In this document: piece after piece, positions 43,858 through 53,225 of the stretch | How positions within the stretch are numbered: position 1 is the first letter of the stretch | Layout of the letters: each line of letters begins with the position of its first letter | Origin: Methylotenera sp. | GTDB taxonomy: Bacteria; Pseudomonadota; Gammaproteobacteria; Burkholderiales; Methylophilaceae | Length of the DNA stretch: 64,000 nucleotides | Direction of reading: 5' to 3' | Assembly: GCA_030693535.1 (NCBI GenBank) | Contig: JAUYAL010000077.1 | Coordinates: 1-64,000, forward strand | The notes under the pieces: model-generated | Told to the model about the DNA's origin: nothing | Database searches by the model: none | The model's input: the letters and a program-made list of their open reading frames with translations, nothing else | Position numbers and translations under genes: made by a program

Positions 43858-44517
43858 GTGAATAGAAAAATACAAGAATATAAATCTATTGTGTTTGATT
43901 GTGATGGCGTAGTGCTGGATTCGAATGTAGTAAAAACAGAGGCTTATTTTCGAACAGCAAAAAATTTAGGAGCAACTGATTCTGAAGCGCAAGCTTTAGT
44001 AGACTATCATGTTCGACTAGGTGGGATTTCTAGATACCACAAATTCGATTTCTATTTACGTGAGATATTGCATCAAGCCGCTACTGAAGATAAGGTTCAA
44101 GTGTTGCTTGATCAGTTTGCCCGCGAATTAGAAGTGGGCTTAATGGAGTGTGATATAGCCGAAGGTTTGATTACACTGCGAAACGAAACGAAACAGGCGA
44201 ATTGGATGATACTTTCTGGGGGTGATCAGCAAGAAATAAGGACGTTATTCGCCAACAGAAATCTAACTCGTTTTTTTGACGGTGGATTGTTTGGCAGTCC
44301 AGATAACAAAGATACTGTGCTGGCCCGTGAAAAATCCAACGGCAACTTGCAGTTTCCCGCATTGTTTATTGGGGATAGCAAATACGACCATGAAGCTGCA
44401 ACACTAGCAGGTTTAGATTTTGTGTTTTTGAGCGACTGGACAGAAGTTAGTGACTGGCAGTCTTTTTGTGCGGACAACAATATCTCTGTGCTTAATAATA
44501 TTAAGCAACTTTGCTAA
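43858..44517 (+). CDS. HAD-family phosphatase-like hydrolase
   Basis: A cytoplasmic HAD-superfamily protein of about 219 residues with all four motifs: FDCDGVVLDSN (motif I, nucleophile aspartate), MILSGGDQQEI (motif II), KDTVLAREK (motif III lysine) and FIGDSKYDHEAA (motif IV). A helical cap lies between motifs I and II. The phosphorylated substrate is unknown. Its place directly before GT2, LAB_N and GT39 genes suggests a sugar phosphate in envelope glycan synthesis. The start could be GTG 43858 or TTG 43846. Confidence 0.75.
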   Translation: MNRKIQEYKSIVFDCDGVVLDSNVVKTEAYFRTAKNLGATDSEAQALVDYHVRLGGISRYHKFDFYLREILHQAATEDKVQVLLDQFARELEVGLMECDIAEGLITLRNETKQANWMILSGGDQQEIRTLFANRNLTRFFDGGLFGSPDNKDTVLAREKSNGNLQFPALFIGDSKYDHEAATLAGLDFVFLSDWTEVSDWQSFCADNNISVLNNIKQLC

Positions 44518-44548
44518 CAGAATGCTTTACCAATTTGGAAAACTAAAT

Positions 44549-45286
44549 ATGTCTAATTTTACGCAACCTCAACAGTTGTCAGTTGTCGTTCCCGTTCGTA
44601 ATGAGCAGGATAATGTTGAAAGCCTAATTTCTGAGATTAATGTTGCATTGCAATCTGTCATTCAGCATGAGATTGTCTATGTAGATGATGGCAGTACCGA
44701 TGGCACCTACGCTAAGCTCAGAGAGCTTCAAAATCAATATTCACAATTACGCGTTGTACGTCATGCAAAAAGTTGTGGACAAAGCACCGCGGTGCGGACT
44801 GGGGTTAAGTTTGCCCAATATGATTGGGTTGCAACGCTTGATGGCGACGGACAGAATAATCCTGCAGATATTCCAAAGCTCCTATCCTCTCTGAGTGAAG
44901 GCGTTGAGTTGGTGGGAGGTAATCGACGCCAAAGCCGACGTGATACATGGGTTAAACGCATGTCCTCAGTCATTGCTAATACCGTTCGTTCCAATATGCT
45001 GAGAGATGACACACCAGATACAGGCTGTGGATTAAAGCTGTTTTCTCGTGCTGCATTTCTAGATTTGCCCTATTTTGATCATATGCACAGGTTCTTGCCT
45101 GCATTAATCAAGCGCCGCGGAGGAAAGGTGGTCTCTGTGCATGTGGGTCACCGTAATCGAGAGCATGGCAAGTCTAACTACGGCACACTTGATCGGTTAA
45201 TGGTTGGTGTCGTTGATTTATTCGGGGTGGCATGGTTACAGCGTCGTGCGAAAATTCCGCAGGTAATAGAAGATAAGGCAGCTTAG
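44549..45286 (+). CDS. GT2 glycosyltransferase (polyprenyl-phosphate sugar synthase-like)
   Basis: A 245-residue GT-A glycosyltransferase without membrane spans. Motifs: VVVPVRNEQDNVESL, YVDDGSTDGTY (about 42-52), the metal-binding LDGDGQNNPADIP (about 93-105) and RHKR-like HRNREHGKSNYG near the C-terminus. This is the dolichyl-phosphate mannose/ArnC-like group that loads a sugar onto undecaprenyl phosphate. ATG 44549 is chosen because it avoids overlap with the HAD gene and has GGAA upstream; ATG 44522 is possible. The following LAB_N and GT39 genes fit a lipid-linked sugar pathway. Confidence 0.83.
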   Translation: MSNFTQPQQLSVVVPVRNEQDNVESLISEINVALQSVIQHEIVYVDDGSTDGTYAKLRELQNQYSQLRVVRHAKSCGQSTAVRTGVKFAQYDWVATLDGDGQNNPADIPKLLSSLSEGVELVGGNRRQSRRDTWVKRMSSVIANTVRSNMLRDDTPDTGCGLKLFSRAAFLDLPYFDHMHRFLPALIKRRGGKVVSVHVGHRNREHGKSNYGTLDRLMVGVVDLFGVAWLQRRAKIPQVIEDKAA

Positions 45287-45288
45287 TC

Positions 45289-45630
45289 ATGCAAATCGTT
45301 AATGACGGCATAGGTCTGTATTTTTCGCATATTATCAATGTGCTTAATAACTATATTCTTGGTATGCCGACTTCAGATCTTATCTGGATTGGGGTTGGGC
45401 TTGTTGGGCAATGTCTGTTCATGATGCGTTTTATCGTGCAGTGGATTCATAGTGAACGTCACCAGCAGAGTCTTATTCCAGTCAGTTTCTGGTATTTAAG
45501 CCTTTTAGGCGGCATGATAGTTCTGGCTTATGGGATACATCGTGTTGATCCTGTAATTATTCTAGGGCAACTTCCAGGCACGATAGTCTATGTGCGGAAT
45601 TTAATGTTAATTCATCGTAATGGCAAGTAG
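45289..45630 (+). CDS. lipid A biosynthesis N-terminal domain protein (LAB_N)
   Basis: A 113-residue membrane protein with three hydrophobic helices. FMMRFIVQWIHSERHQQSLIPVSFWYLSL (quoted: RFIVQWIHSERHQQSLIP, about 47-64) and the later DPVIILGQLPGTIVYVRNL-type end (quoted: ILGQLPGTIVYVRNL) are the hallmarks of the LAB_N domain, often found fused to LpxB or beside ArnC/ArnT-like genes. The fold resembles a SWEET/PQ-loop type membrane protein and may help flip a lipid-linked sugar; this is inference. It begins two bases after the GT2 stop. Confidence 0.85.
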   Translation: MQIVNDGIGLYFSHIINVLNNYILGMPTSDLIWIGVGLVGQCLFMMRFIVQWIHSERHQQSLIPVSFWYLSLLGGMIVLAYGIHRVDPVIILGQLPGTIVYVRNLMLIHRNGK

Positions 45631-45658
45631 CCAATTCAAGTCACAATAAAAACGCTAC

Positions 45659-47095
45659 ATGAATACATCTAAGACCAACAAATATAAACGACTTTTGTTT
45701 GCCACATTTGTTATCGGCGTACTGATTTTATTTTGGGGGTTAGGGTCGGTAAGCTTAACTTCATTAAATGAGGGGCGGCGGGCGCTGGCAATCAAGGAGA
45801 TGTTTGAAAGCGGTAACTGGTTGTTGCCTACGCTCAATGGAGAACTTTATCTCACCAAACCACCTTTACTGTACTGGATTTCGTTGTGTTTCTCAGGTTT
45901 GGTTGGCGTGGTGAATGAATGGACACTCAGATTGCCTTCAGCTTTTGCCGCGCTGACCACATTGTGGATGGTGTACCGCTATACATTGAAGAAGTTTGGT
46001 GAATGGCCAGCACTTTTCAGTGTTCAGATTTTAATGGCAAATCTAGGATTTGCGATGCTGGCTCGACGTGTTGAAATTGAAATGCTACTCACAGCCCTCT
46101 GTGTGGGGGCGTTGTTGTCTGCACTCAAGTACTTGGAGGCGCCAGCGAGACGCATTTGGATTTATCTTAGCTACTTCTTATTAGCGTTGGCGGTTCTTAC
46201 TAAAGGACCTGTCGCATTATTGTTTGTTACCTTGCCGCTTATTGTGGCTGCTATTTGGACTAAAGACCCTTCTATAAAACAGATTCTAACAAGTTTTAAA
46301 GGTTGGGTTATATTTTTTATCGTCGCTTTATCTTGGTACCTAATTATATCGCTGCAATTAGGATTTGATATTTGGTCAATGATAGCCAAACGTGATATGT
46401 TGGGAAAAATACAGGCTGATGAGGTTGCAAAGCCAATATTAAGCTACTTTGGATGGATAATCGTCGACTTTTTATTTCTGGCGGGCTTGTTACTCGTCCG
46501 CTCAAAGAGTTTATTTAAAAGCTTAATGGGCAGACGTGACTGGATGGTTTTACTTATGGCGATTGCGGTACCGCTATTAGTATTTTCTTTTTTCAGTAAT
46601 AAGCATACTAAATATTTACTCCCGATTTATCCGTTCATCTCAATTGTATTAGGTGTGCAGCTTGCTAGGTTGTTTGATATATCAGCCAATAAATATAAAA
46701 GGCTAATCCTCACGTTAGGTATTTTGTTACCTTTAATACTGGCATGTTTTTATATGTTTGCTGAAAAACACATATTTTCTTATCGCACTTCTGCTTTTTC
46801 ACAGTTTCAAGATTGGGAGAAAACGATTGCACCGAATAAGCTTTTCGCTTTTGGCAAGACTGACAACCGTATCATTTACTATGCAACTACTCCAATCAAA
46901 AATCTTGAAACAGGTGAATTGAAAGTTTTTATTGATGATAATAAATCATTTCTTTTAATAGCAGAAAATGACGATGCAAGTAAGTTACAAACATTTGCAG
47001 GATGTAAAATTAAAGAGTTTAAACCCTACCTGAAGATGAAAAAATCTTTGGTTGTTTTTGGTTTTGGTGATGTTTGTTACAAGGTCTATAAATAA
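45659..47095 (+). CDS. ArnT-like glycosyltransferase (GT39/GT83), second copy
   Basis: An inner-membrane transferase of 478 residues with about 11 spans. The periplasmic loop has LNEGRRALAIKEMFESGNW and NGELYLTKPPLLYW (about 35-75), matching the ArnT acceptor-donor loop with its acidic residue. It should transfer the sugar prepared by the GT2 and LAB_N proteins from undecaprenyl phosphate to lipid A or another periplasmic acceptor. It differs clearly in sequence from the paralogue at 36089, so two separate decorations are likely. Confidence 0.85.
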   Translation: MNTSKTNKYKRLLFATFVIGVLILFWGLGSVSLTSLNEGRRALAIKEMFESGNWLLPTLNGELYLTKPPLLYWISLCFSGLVGVVNEWTLRLPSAFAALTTLWMVYRYTLKKFGEWPALFSVQILMANLGFAMLARRVEIEMLLTALCVGALLSALKYLEAPARRIWIYLSYFLLALAVLTKGPVALLFVTLPLIVAAIWTKDPSIKQILTSFKGWVIFFIVALSWYLIISLQLGFDIWSMIAKRDMLGKIQADEVAKPILSYFGWIIVDFLFLAGLLLVRSKSLFKSLMGRRDWMVLLMAIAVPLLVFSFFSNKHTKYLLPIYPFISIVLGVQLARLFDISANKYKRLILTLGILLPLILACFYMFAEKHIFSYRTSAFSQFQDWEKTIAPNKLFAFGKTDNRIIYYATTPIKNLETGELKVFIDDNKSFLLIAENDDASKLQTFAGCKIKEFKPYLKMKKSLVVFGFGDVCYKVYK

Positions 47096-47113
47096 TAAGT
47101 TGAGTTTTAATAT

Positions 47114-48442
47114 ATGAAAATTACAGTTATTGGTACAGGGTATGTCGGTTTGGTTTCAGGAACGTGCCTAGCAGAAGTAGGTAATGATGTACTTTGTCTA
47201 GATGTTGATCCAGCTAAAATCAAGATTTTAGAAGATGGGGGCATTCCTATTCATGAACCGGGTCTGCTAGAGATGGTGCGGCGTAACAGGCAAGCTGGGC
47301 GGTTAAAATTTACCACCGATATTCAGAAAGCTGTTGATTTCGGTGATGTGCAGTTTATTGCCGTGGGCACACCGCCCGATGAAGATGGCTCCGCCGATTT
47401 GCAGTATGTGGTCGCGGCAGCTAGAAATATTGGTAAGTACATGACATCGCATAAAGTTATTGTAGATAAATCTACAGTACCAGTAGGTACGGCAGATAAA
47501 GTTAAAGGTGCAGTAGCAGAGGAACTCACACTGCGTAAGACAGATATTACTTTTAGCGTAGTTTCGAATCCAGAATTCCTAAAAGAAGGCGCTGCAATTG
47601 AAGATTTCATGCGTCCAGATCGCATTGTTATTGGCGTAGAAGATGCGCCGAGTCAAGAAGTGATGCGTACGCTCTATGCACCTTTCCAACGGAATCATGA
47701 GCGACTAGTTGTGATGGATGTGCGTTCAGCTGAATTAACTAAATATGCTGCAAACGCGATGTTGGCAACACGTATCAGCTTTATGAATGAACTTGCCAAT
47801 TTGGCTGAAATTCTAGGTGCCGATATCGAGCATGTGCGTAAAGGTATCGGATCTGACCCAAGAATCGGTTACGATTTCTTATATCCAGGTTGTGGATATG
47901 GAGGGTCATGCTTTCCTAAAGATGTGAAAGCGTTGATTAAGACAGGCAAAGCTAGTCACTACGATTTAAAAGTACTGAATGCGGTAGAAGAAGCCAATGA
48001 AATTCAAAAACATGTGTTAACTGAGAAAATAAAAACTCATTTTGGAAGCAGTCTTGCAGGTAAGCACTTTGCGCTCTGGGGTTTGGCATTCAAACCAAAT
48101 ACAGATGATATGCGTGACGCTGCAAGTCGCGTGCTTATTCAAGATTTACTGGATGCAGGCGCAACTGTCTGCGCATATGACCCTGTGGCTATGAATGAGG
48201 CCAACCGTATATTTAAAGGAACTCAGGGCTTGAGTTTTGCAAAAACACAGAATCAGGCACTTGATGGTGCGGATGCGCTGGTGATTGTGACTGAATGGAA
48301 AGAATTCAGAAGTCCGGATTTTTATGAGATTAAGCAAAAAATCAAAGAGAAAATCATTTTTGATGGACGCAACATGTATGAACCTAAAGTCGTTAAAACT
48401 GCTGGAATTGAATATCGTCCAATCGGGCGTTTAAGTAAGTAA
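47114..48442 (+). CDS. ugd: UDP-glucose 6-dehydrogenase
   Basis: Oxidises UDP-glucose to UDP-glucuronate with two NAD+. The 442 residues contain the Rossmann start [40 protein letters not shown] (quoted: [18 protein letters not shown], about 156-173) and the catalytic cysteine in [14 protein letters not shown] (about 257-270). It supplies substrate to the epimerase that follows 22 bases downstream, giving UDP-galacturonate for the core or a polysaccharide. Confidence 0.95.
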   Translation: MKITVIGTGYVGLVSGTCLAEVGNDVLCLDVDPAKIKILEDGGIPIHEPGLLEMVRRNRQAGRLKFTTDIQKAVDFGDVQFIAVGTPPDEDGSADLQYVVAAARNIGKYMTSHKVIVDKSTVPVGTADKVKGAVAEELTLRKTDITFSVVSNPEFLKEGAAIEDFMRPDRIVIGVEDAPSQEVMRTLYAPFQRNHERLVVMDVRSAELTKYAANAMLATRISFMNELANLAEILGADIEHVRKGIGSDPRIGYDFLYPGCGYGGSCFPKDVKALIKTGKASHYDLKVLNAVEEANEIQKHVLTEKIKTHFGSSLAGKHFALWGLAFKPNTDDMRDAASRVLIQDLLDAGATVCAYDPVAMNEANRIFKGTQGLSFAKTQNQALDGADALVIVTEWKEFRSPDFYEIKQKIKEKIIFDGRNMYEPKVVKTAGIEYRPIGRLSK

Positions 48443-48464
48443 TTTGATATATTTAGATTAGGTA

Positions 48465-49499
48465 ATGATGAAAGTATTAGTGACTGGTGCAGCAGGATTT
48501 ATAGGCTTTCATGTGAGCCAAGCCCTTCTTGCGCGTGGTGATACGGTCATTGGATTGGATAATCTGAATGATTATTACGATGTCAGCTTGAAAGAAGCGC
48601 GGCTTGACGAGATCAAATCGCATACAAATGCTGATAATTTTACTTTTATAAAACAAGACATTGCCAACGCTCAGTCACTATTGGATTTAGTCGCTACGCA
48701 TAAGCCTCAACGCGTGGTGCATCTTGCGGCACAAGCTGGCGTTCGATATTCTATACAAAATCCAGCTGCTTATGTTCAAAGCAATTTAGTAGGTTTTGCC
48801 AACATACTAGAAGCATGCCGTCATAACAATATTGAACATCTGGTTTACGCCAGTTCTTCCAGTGTCTACGGCGGCAACACTAAATTACCATTTAGTGAGC
48901 AGGATAATGTAGACCATCCTGTGAGCTTATATGCGGCAACAAAAAAAACAAATGAATTGATGGCGCATACGTATAGTCATCTTTATCAGTTGCCCACTAC
49001 CGGTTTACGGTTTTTTACAGTGTATGGCCCATGGGGACGCCCTGACATGTCTCCATTCTTGTTTGCAGGTGCAATCTTGTCAGGCAAGCCGATACAGGTA
49101 TTTAACCATGGCGATATGATGCGTGACTTCACCTATATAGACGATATTGTTGAAGGAGTCATCCGTGTGCTGGACAAATCGGCTGAGCCAGAAACCCCAG
49201 AAGCAGGCAGTATTGCAGAAAAAGCACCTTATCGTATCTTTAATATTGGTAATAGTCAGTCTGAAAAGCTCATAGATTTTATTGCCTATTTGGAAAAAGC
49301 AATTGGCAAGGTTGCACAAAAAGAATTTTTACCTATGCAACTAGGCGACGTGAAGGCGACGTTTGCTGATACTTCTGCATTAGAGAGTTGGATCAGCTTT
49401 AAACCAAGCATGCCATTGCAAGAGGGTGTAAATAAATTTTTGAAATGGTACTTATCGTTTTATAAACATAAGTTGAACAATAAGGTTGATGCAGATTGA
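48465..49499 (+). CDS. UDP-glucuronate 4-epimerase-like NAD-dependent epimerase
   Basis: An extended short-chain dehydrogenase of 344 residues: NAD-binding VTGAAGFIGFHVSQALL, SSSSVYGGNTKLPF (about 125-138), catalytic YAATKKTNE (about 150-158) and YGPWGRPDMSPFLFAGAI (about 182-199). The WGRPDM signature points to UDP-glucuronate 4-epimerases. The neighbour ugd makes its substrate. The ATG pair at 48465/48468 makes the exact start uncertain by one codon. The stop overlaps the ligase-like gene. Confidence 0.9.
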   Translation: MMKVLVTGAAGFIGFHVSQALLARGDTVIGLDNLNDYYDVSLKEARLDEIKSHTNADNFTFIKQDIANAQSLLDLVATHKPQRVVHLAAQAGVRYSIQNPAAYVQSNLVGFANILEACRHNNIEHLVYASSSSVYGGNTKLPFSEQDNVDHPVSLYAATKKTNELMAHTYSHLYQLPTTGLRFFTVYGPWGRPDMSPFLFAGAILSGKPIQVFNHGDMMRDFTYIDDIVEGVIRVLDKSAEPETPEAGSIAEKAPYRIFNIGNSQSEKLIDFIAYLEKAIGKVAQKEFLPMQLGDVKATFADTSALESWISFKPSMPLQEGVNKFLKWYLSFYKHKLNNKVDAD

Positions 49500-50707
49500 C
49501 TTTAGACAGTATCAAGAAAACGTTAGTAGCGACTTCTTATTCGCAGAATCTACATTTCTTCGTCATTTGGCTTTGTTTGTTAACTCTAATGCTTACTTGG
49601 GGGCAGGTGTACCGATTTCTTGCTTACGTTAATCTGATCTTTGTATTGGGTTATGGTTTCAGTGAATTAAAGAAGGGGTATCCTTTAAAAAGTAATAAAT
49701 CGCTCTATTATTTGCTTGCTATTCCATTCGCATTTATAACAGTTCATTTCTTAGCGGTAGAAAACCTAATATTTATCAGAGAAATCAGACATTTAGTGTT
49801 GGCTGGATTTTTGGCTTTAGGTATTTGGCTTTTGGCAAAAAAAAATCCTACGTATATTAAGAAAAATATTTTAGGATTTACGATAACGTTAGTATTTATT
49901 TATGTGGCGGTTCAAGCGATTGCGCTTTGGTGGTTTGATAGACCATATGGCACCACTAAAAATCCGCATTATCTAGCACTTTACAGCGCGGTTGCATTTA
50001 TCATAGCGATGTATTGTTTTTTTAGAGTGTCTGTGAGAATAAAATTCTTAATTGGGATTGCTATCTTGTTGTTGGGGGTGATTCTTTTGCATACATCGTC
50101 GAGACCTACTTGGATAGGTCTGATTTTCTCAGGTGTTCTGGCATTGCTATTTCTAAATCGACAATCAAGACGATTTTTCGGACTTTCGATTGCTATAATT
50201 TTAATTGGACTGACGCTAACAAATGCAGATAATTTTGCCAGTCGCTTTGAGGCACTGCTATTTAATTTAAATATTGAAGAGCGTGTGGTTATTTGGCAGG
50301 ATACTTGGGAAATGCAAACTCAGAGTTCTTATAGCCAATGGCTGCTAGGGCATGGTCTGGATTCTTTTGAGGAGAGATTTAAACCTTATTCTCACTATCA
50401 TTTACAGAATATAGATTTCAATAGCCCGCATAATTTTGTTTTAGAGTTGCTTTTTATATCTGGTGCGATTGGGTTATTACTCGCTGTATGCATGATGTGG
50501 CTAATATATAAGAATCTATTAGCTGGCATTAATAACCAAAATCAATATAAAAATATCTATTTAGTTTTATTGGTTGTAATTACCTCAAATCTAATTTTAG
50601 TTGGCATCACACTTCCGTTCTTCACCAGTTATAACTTGAATATCATAGCGATTGTCACTGGTAGCATGTTATATCTGAGAGAAGTATCAATTGGGCAGAT
50701 GCAATGA
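49496..50707 (+). CDS. O-antigen ligase/polymerase-like membrane protein (WaaL/Wzy family)
   Basis: A 403-residue inner-membrane protein with 10-12 helices and the Wzy_C type core: HTSSRPTWIGLIFSGVLAL (about 200-218), then a periplasmic loop with GHGLDSFEERFKPYSHYH and NSPHNFVLELLFISG (about 300-330). This group joins O-antigen or other glycans to the lipid A core, or polymerises repeats. Translation starts at TTG overlapping the epimerase stop. Its place among LPS genes and near waaF/hldE favours the ligase role, but Wzy cannot be excluded. Confidence 0.8.
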   Translation: MTLDSIKKTLVATSYSQNLHFFVIWLCLLTLMLTWGQVYRFLAYVNLIFVLGYGFSELKKGYPLKSNKSLYYLLAIPFAFITVHFLAVENLIFIREIRHLVLAGFLALGIWLLAKKNPTYIKKNILGFTITLVFIYVAVQAIALWWFDRPYGTTKNPHYLALYSAVAFIIAMYCFFRVSVRIKFLIGIAILLLGVILLHTSSRPTWIGLIFSGVLALLFLNRQSRRFFGLSIAIILIGLTLTNADNFASRFEALLFNLNIEERVVIWQDTWEMQTQSSYSQWLLGHGLDSFEERFKPYSHYHLQNIDFNSPHNFVLELLFISGAIGLLLAVCMMWLIYKNLLAGINNQNQYKNIYLVLLVVITSNLILVGITLPFFTSYNLNIIAIVTGSMLYLREVSIGQMQ

Positions 50708-51654
50708 ACCCCCCGATTACAGTGATTATTCCGAATTACAATGGCGCAAAGTTGCTACGTAAGAATTTACCCTCGGTTAAAGTGGCCTGTGAAGCGTATA
50801 GTGAACAATGCTTAATCATCGTCGTAGACGATGGTTCTGCTGATGACAGTTTATTGGTTTTGCAGCATGAGTTCCCCGAAGTCGAAGTGATTGTCCATGA
50901 TAAAAATAAAGGTTTTGCAGAAGCGATTCATTCAGGTGTTCATTTGGCAAAAACAGAACTGCTTTTCTTATTGAATTCCGATGTGGAAGTGCAGGCTGAT
51001 ATATTTGCACCATTGGTTTCTTATTTTGATGATCCAAGCACGTTTTCAGTGAACCCACTAATCTATGATGAGCAGGGCGAGGTTAAAAGACATTCCTGGA
51101 ACCTTCGCCAATTCAAAGCGGGTACATTGAAACTGATGCTATGGGATTTGAGTGATGCTTTGAATAGGCGAAAGAATGGTGAAAAGTTAGCCTCGGCATA
51201 TGCGCATGGCGGTTCTTTTATGGTTAGAAAGTCTATGTTCCAAGCATTGAATGGATTTCACCCAATTTATAAACCATTCTATAGTGAAGATTATGACTTA
51301 GGTTTACGTGCTTGGCGCAGAGGTTGGCCGAGCTACTTTGAGCCAGGCGTACATATTGTTCATCAAAGTTTAGGGTCAATTCGATCCAACGTAAAACTCA
51401 AGTATATTAAGTCTATTAGGCGTAGAAATCGTTATTTTTTAGAGTGGATGCATCTTTCTCCTGCACAGTTGCTATTGAGTAATATTCCTTCATCAATCTT
51501 GCAGTTGTTGGGAGAAATATTGCTTTTAGATTGCGTGAATTTAAAGGGTTTTGGATTGGCTATATTAAAGATGCCTGAAGTGTTTAAAGCACGCCAAGAG
51601 ATAAAGTCTGGTCAGAAACTTTTACTGAGAGATATGCTTAGTCGACTAAAGTAG
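50704..51654 (+). CDS. GT2 glycosyltransferase
   Basis: A 316-residue GT-A transferase: VIIPNYNGAKLLRKNL, VVDDGSADDSL (about 39-49), a D-x-D equivalent LLNSDVEVQAD (about 91-101), GGSFMVRKSMFQALNGF and FYSEDYDLGLRAWRRGW (about 195-211), which supplies the catalytic acidic pair. It is followed by a hydrophobic C-terminal stretch that probably touches the membrane. The ATG overlaps the preceding stop (ATGA). Donor and acceptor are unknown; a core or O-chain sugar is likely. Confidence 0.85.
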   Translation: MNPPITVIIPNYNGAKLLRKNLPSVKVACEAYSEQCLIIVVDDGSADDSLLVLQHEFPEVEVIVHDKNKGFAEAIHSGVHLAKTELLFLLNSDVEVQADIFAPLVSYFDDPSTFSVNPLIYDEQGEVKRHSWNLRQFKAGTLKLMLWDLSDALNRRKNGEKLASAYAHGGSFMVRKSMFQALNGFHPIYKPFYSEDYDLGLRAWRRGWPSYFEPGVHIVHQSLGSIRSNVKLKYIKSIRRRNRYFLEWMHLSPAQLLLSNIPSSILQLLGEILLLDCVNLKGFGLAILKMPEVFKARQEIKSGQKLLLRDMLSRLK

Positions 51655-51696
51655 AAGATTTTAGATCTATGAGTGTCAATAATATTAGGATTAACA

Positions 51697-52290
51697 ATGA
51701 ATGAGAAAGTAGGGATTCACTTAGACTTGGGTTGTGGTAAATCGCCTCGAAATCCCTATGGTTTTAAAACTCTTCATGCGCTCGATATTTATGAGCCTAA
51801 AGACTTGCTAATCAACATTACCTTTACAAAGGCGAACTTGACTTTGCAGCCAATCCCATATCCCGATAATACGTTTGATTCAATATCAGCCTATGATTTT
51901 ATAGAGCACATACCGCGCATATTAGCGATTAACCAAGAAACAACGAAACTTCCGTTTGTTGATTTAATGAGCGAAATATGGCGTGTACTCAAGCCTAATG
52001 GAATGTTTTATGCGCTAACGCCTGCATTCCCTAATGGTGCTGCCTTTCATGATCCAACACATGTAAATTTCATAACTGAGCGTACTCATAAATACTTTTG
52101 TGGCTCAGAAGCATATGCAATTGATTATGGTTTTAAAGGACAGTTTGAGGCGGTCAAGGTAGAGTGGATTCGCGGTGATGAAGCTTTTCGAGAGGTGGAT
52201 GCTCTTGAGCAGTTTAGAAGATGGTATCGAAATCATTTCAAAAAAAGAAAAAACTCACACCTCATTTGGGAGCTTAAAGCGATTAAGTAA
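51697..52290 (+). CDS. SAM-dependent methyltransferase-like protein
   Basis: A 197-residue class I methyltransferase: SAM site HLDLGCGKSPRNPYG at the N-terminus, an acidic strand end HALDIYEP, IPYPDNTFDSISAYDFIEHI (about 62-81) and a long substrate loop PAFPNGAAFHDPTHVNFIT with histidines. This type is common in glycan clusters and may methylate a sugar. ATG 51697 is preferred to GTG-like or ATG positions at 51673 because AGGA precedes it and motif I follows directly. It ends one base from the convergent glycosyltransferase gene. Confidence 0.78.
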   Translation: MNEKVGIHLDLGCGKSPRNPYGFKTLHALDIYEPKDLLINITFTKANLTLQPIPYPDNTFDSISAYDFIEHIPRILAINQETTKLPFVDLMSEIWRVLKPNGMFYALTPAFPNGAAFHDPTHVNFITERTHKYFCGSEAYAIDYGFKGQFEAVKVEWIRGDEAFREVDALEQFRRWYRNHFKKRKNSHLIWELKAIK

Positions 52291-52291
52291 T

Positions 52292-53197
52292 TTAAAGTGA
52301 ATATTGCCCCATTTTGTTATTCATTCCATGCCACCAGCCTTTAGCAATAGCAGCAAGATTATCCAGTTTGTGTTGCTCAAAAAGTATAATGATAAAGGAT
52401 TGTCGTATGCATTTTTTTAGGCTTTTAATTGCCCACCAACCTAAGATGTAATTTCCATATTCTCTTTGTATCGCAACATAATTTCTTGCATAATAATAGC
52501 GACGAATAGCCGTATGGTTTGTCGCCCAGATTGTTTTGCCAAACAAGAGGTGTTTACTTGGATATCCAATTGAGTGCAACATTAAAACTCTGTTGCTTCT
52601 TAGTATGCTATAGCCGAGCTTTCTTGCCCTCATACAGTACTCAATATCAACTAAATCAATAAAAAAATCCTCTCTAAATGGACCTATTTTCTGGTATGCA
52701 GTGAATGATAACAATGAGCCTGATGTAATTACACGCTTTACTTCATGCCATTCACATTTGGCGTTTAGTTGATGGCTAGGTTTTTTTTCTGCATTTTTGA
52801 GAACATTATCGTAGTTTGCACCGATTAAAGCTATTTTTTCTGTATTTGGATGGGCTGAATAGATTTTACATAAATTGGCAGCAAGATCTTTATTGGGTTT
52901 GCTATCTTGATCAAACAATATTGCAAATTGATAGCCATTTTTTTCTGCTAAAGAAATCCCGATATTTAATGCTTTTGCGATGCCTAGATTTTCGTTATTA
53001 AAAATAATGTTAATGGATGGGCTTTGGTTAATATTCCTCAACATTTTTTCTGCATCACGATTAGAACCATTATCAACGATAAATACATTTCCAACTTGAG
53101 ATGATATTGCCAAGACTCTTTCGTAAAATAGTGAATCAGGATGATAAGTCACAATAATTGCACACATGTCACTAGGTTCAATTTTTTTTAGTAGCAT
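52292..53197 (-). CDS. rhamnosyltransferase-like GT2 glycosyltransferase
   Basis: A 301-residue GT2 enzyme of the rhamnosyltransferase group: CAIIVTYHPDSLFYERVL, IVDNGSNRDAEKML (about 36-49), LFDQDSKPNKDLAANL (about 91-106) with the metal-binding D-x-D, and FFIDLVDIEYCMRARKLGY (about 175-193). It is last of the waaF-containing minus-strand run, 28 bases after waaF. It probably adds a deoxyhexose to the outer core or O-chain; the sugar is not certain. Confidence 0.83.
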   Translation of the reverse strand: MLLKKIEPSDMCAIIVTYHPDSLFYERVLAISSQVGNVFIVDNGSNRDAEKMLRNINQSPSINIIFNNENLGIAKALNIGISLAEKNGYQFAILFDQDSKPNKDLAANLCKIYSAHPNTEKIALIGANYDNVLKNAEKKPSHQLNAKCEWHEVKRVITSGSLLSFTAYQKIGPFREDFFIDLVDIEYCMRARKLGYSILRSNRVLMLHSIGYPSKHLLFGKTIWATNHTAIRRYYYARNYVAIQREYGNYILGWWAIKSLKKCIRQSFIIILFEQHKLDNLAAIAKGWWHGMNNKMGQYSL

Positions 53198-53225
53198 ATA
53201 GTATTGAAGTGAAATGAATTATGAT

